From Thiomicrorhabdus sp963677355 (GTDB lineage Bacteria; Pseudomonadota; Gammaproteobacteria; Thiomicrospirales; Thiomicrospiraceae): DNA of 64,000 nucleotides. Shown piece by piece: positions 62,872 to 64,000 of the stretch. A model generated the notes under the pieces. The model was not told the origin of the DNA. It worked only from the letters and a program-made list of their open reading frames with translations, and ran no database searches. The stretch's first letter is position 1. Every line of letters begins with the position of its first letter. The stretch is from NCBI GenBank assembly GCA_963677355.2, contig CAXXXQ010000003.1, forward strand, positions 389,524-453,523, in the 5' to 3' direction. The translations under genes were made by a program, and so were the position numbers.

Positions 62872-64000
62872 TCAGCCCTCAATGCGTGTGAAGTCGGCCA
62901 CCGTCAGCGTCGCCTCGCGGATTTCGTTCAGGAGCTTCAGGCGGTTCTCGCGAACGACCGCGTCCTCGGCATTGACGAGGATTTCCTCAAAGAAGCGGTC
63001 GACCGGCGCGCGCAGTTTGGCGAGCGCGGTCATCGCGGCGGCGAAATCCTCATGCCGGACCGCGGCCTCGGCTTCCGAGCGCGCGGTGTCGACCGCCGCC
63101 GCAAGCGCGATTTCCGCCTCTTCGACGAGGTGGCTCGCCTGCGGGCGACCGGCAAAGCTCTGTTCGGACTTCTTTTCCTCGATGCGCAGGATGTTGGTCG
63201 CACGCTTGGTGCCCGCCAGCAGCGATGCGCCGTCTTCCGTTTCAAGGAACGAGCCCAGCGCTTCCACGCGCTTGACGATCATCTGCAGGTCGTCCTGACC
63301 GTCGAGCGCGAAGACGGCATCGATCAGGTCGTGCCGCGCGCCCTCTTCGCGAAGGTGAACCTTCAGGCGGTCCGCAAAGAAGGAGAGCAGGTTAGCTTTA
63401 TCCCCAAAGATGTTCCAGTAAGACGCCCAATCTTCGCCTGCCATACTGAGACGCGCGTGCACTATGTTTACTGTGTTTTGATCCGGAGAAGTTTGAAGTG
63501 AAAGGGAAACGATCAACTGTCTCTCTTCTTCGGAAATGGTGCGCCCAAAGAGCTGCGCTGCTATCAGATCGATCAGGTTCAGCCGCAGCTTGTTCGTCAG
63601 CACGATGCGGATGACGCCAAGGGCGGCGCGGCGCAGCGCGTAAGGATCCTTGGACCCGGTGGGCTTTTCGTCGATGGCCCAGAAGCCGGTCAGAAGATCG
63701 AGCTTGTCGGCAAGCGCCACCGCGATGGCGACCGGATCGGTCGGCACATCGTCGGACGGGCCTTGCGGCTTGTAATGTTGCTCGATGGCGTTGGCCACGG
63801 CCGCATCCTCGCCCTGACGGGTGGCGTAGTAACGCCCCATCAGGCCCTGAACTTCCGGGAACTCGAAGACCATGTGGGAGACAAGATCGGCCTTGGAGAG
63901 ATGGGCCGCCCGTTCGGCCTTCGCCTCATCGGCGCCCACCATCGGCGCGATGACCTTCGAAAGCGCCTCAAGGCGGGCCACGCGCTCCGCCTGACTGCCG
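62872..64000 (-). CDS. glyS: glycyl-tRNA synthetase beta subunit, partial
   Basis: The C-terminal 375 or so residues of GlyS; the gene runs off the right edge (the frame stays open past 63981 to 64000). Recognisable parts: MVFEFPEVQGLMGRYYA, VALADKLDLLTGFWAI, GSKDPYALRRAALGVIRIV, then FFADRLKVHLREEGARHDLI and the helical anticodon-binding domain. The order and wording fit alphaproteobacterial GlyS. A stretch of about 165 bp (63390-63555) is much lower in GC than the rest and encodes an inserted, in-frame segment. Confidence 0.92.
   Translation of the reverse strand, partial: GSQAERVARLEALSKVIAPMVGADEAKAERAAHLSKADLVSHMVFEFPEVQGLMGRYYATRQGEDAAVANAIEQHYKPQGPSDDVPTDPVAIAVALADKLDLLTGFWAIDEKPTGSKDPYALRRAALGVIRIVLTNKLRLNLIDLIAAQLFGRTISEEERQLIVSLSLQTSPDQNTVNIVHARLSMAGEDWASYWNIFGDKANLLSFFADRLKVHLREEGARHDLIDAVFALDGQDDLQMIVKRVEALGSFLETEDGASLLAGTKRATNILRIEEKKSEQSFAGRPQASHLVEEAEIALAAAVDTARSEAEAAVRHEDFAAAMTALAKLRAPVDRFFEEILVNAEDAVVRENRLKLLNEIREATLTVADFTRIEG

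Noticed and set aside
62311..64000. Genomic island acquired by transfer
   Set aside because: Ordinary housekeeping genes of another class, cut at the join, with no mobility genes; a false assembly join is simpler.

Overview
The first ~62.3 kb reads as one continuous stretch of a moderate-GC gammaproteobacterial chromosome. Gene content (class Ia nrdA/nrdB, Uup, YrfG/NudE/CysQ, urease, Urt transporter, FmdAB, NorD/CbbO-like VWA protein) suggests a marine Thiotrichales-type organism such as the Thiomicrorhabdus, Hydrogenovibrio or Methylophaga groups, but the genus cannot be fixed from the sequence alone. From about position 62,311 to the end the DNA becomes strongly GC-rich and encodes moaB and glyS fragments of alphaproteobacterial (Rhodobacterales-like) type. 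The switch cuts through two genes at once, so I read it as an assembly chimera.

Layout. 1-19 kb is housekeeping: an acyl-CoA-synthetase/acetyltransferase fusion head to head with a histone-deacetylase-like deacylase; nrdB; Uup; a thioredoxin-like membrane protein; tpm; yrfG/nudE/cysQ; an HDOD protein; nrdA behind a tandem NrdR box pair and DnaA boxes; a COG0523 GTPase; and a diguanylate cyclase. 19.3-50.3 kb is a nitrogen-scavenging island. It holds a ModE-like HTH, a TorF-type porin, ureDABCEFG with a nickel permease, a Fur-box-controlled TonB receptor with a Cys pair in its plug, aliphatic amidase plus an orphan VWA protein, urtABCDE-fmdA-fmdB on the other strand, and a biotin ligase. It ends with an operon usually annotated as urea carboxylase/allophanate hydrolase.

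The main discovery is that this last operon is very probably for guanidine rather than urea. Two hairpins capped by ACGA tetraloops, the guanidine-II (mini-ykkC) riboswitch signature, sit just before the carboxylase start, and two DUF1989 carboxyguanidine-deiminase-like genes precede it. The operon also carries a NikR-like regulator that has lost three of the four nickel ligands, and an ABC permease and ATPase without a substrate-binding protein.

The island looks NtrC/sigma-54 controlled. There are sigma-54-type promoters before urtA and before the guanidine operon, a weaker one before amiE, and NtrC-type dyads upstream of urtA and amiE. Urea, short amides and guanidine would all be converted to ammonia; urease nickel supply is built into the cluster, and biotin for the carboxylase is supplied by the adjacent ligase.

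50.3-62.3 kb carries a secreted nuclease with a lamin-tail domain, glucokinase with a phosphorylase-kinase-like GH15 protein, a type III glutamine synthetase (or gamma-glutamylmethylamide synthetase), a creatininase-family hydrolase, an EamA exporter and a frameshifted TIM-barrel isomerase. A truncated metallo-beta-lactamase-fold gene then ends at the chimeric join.
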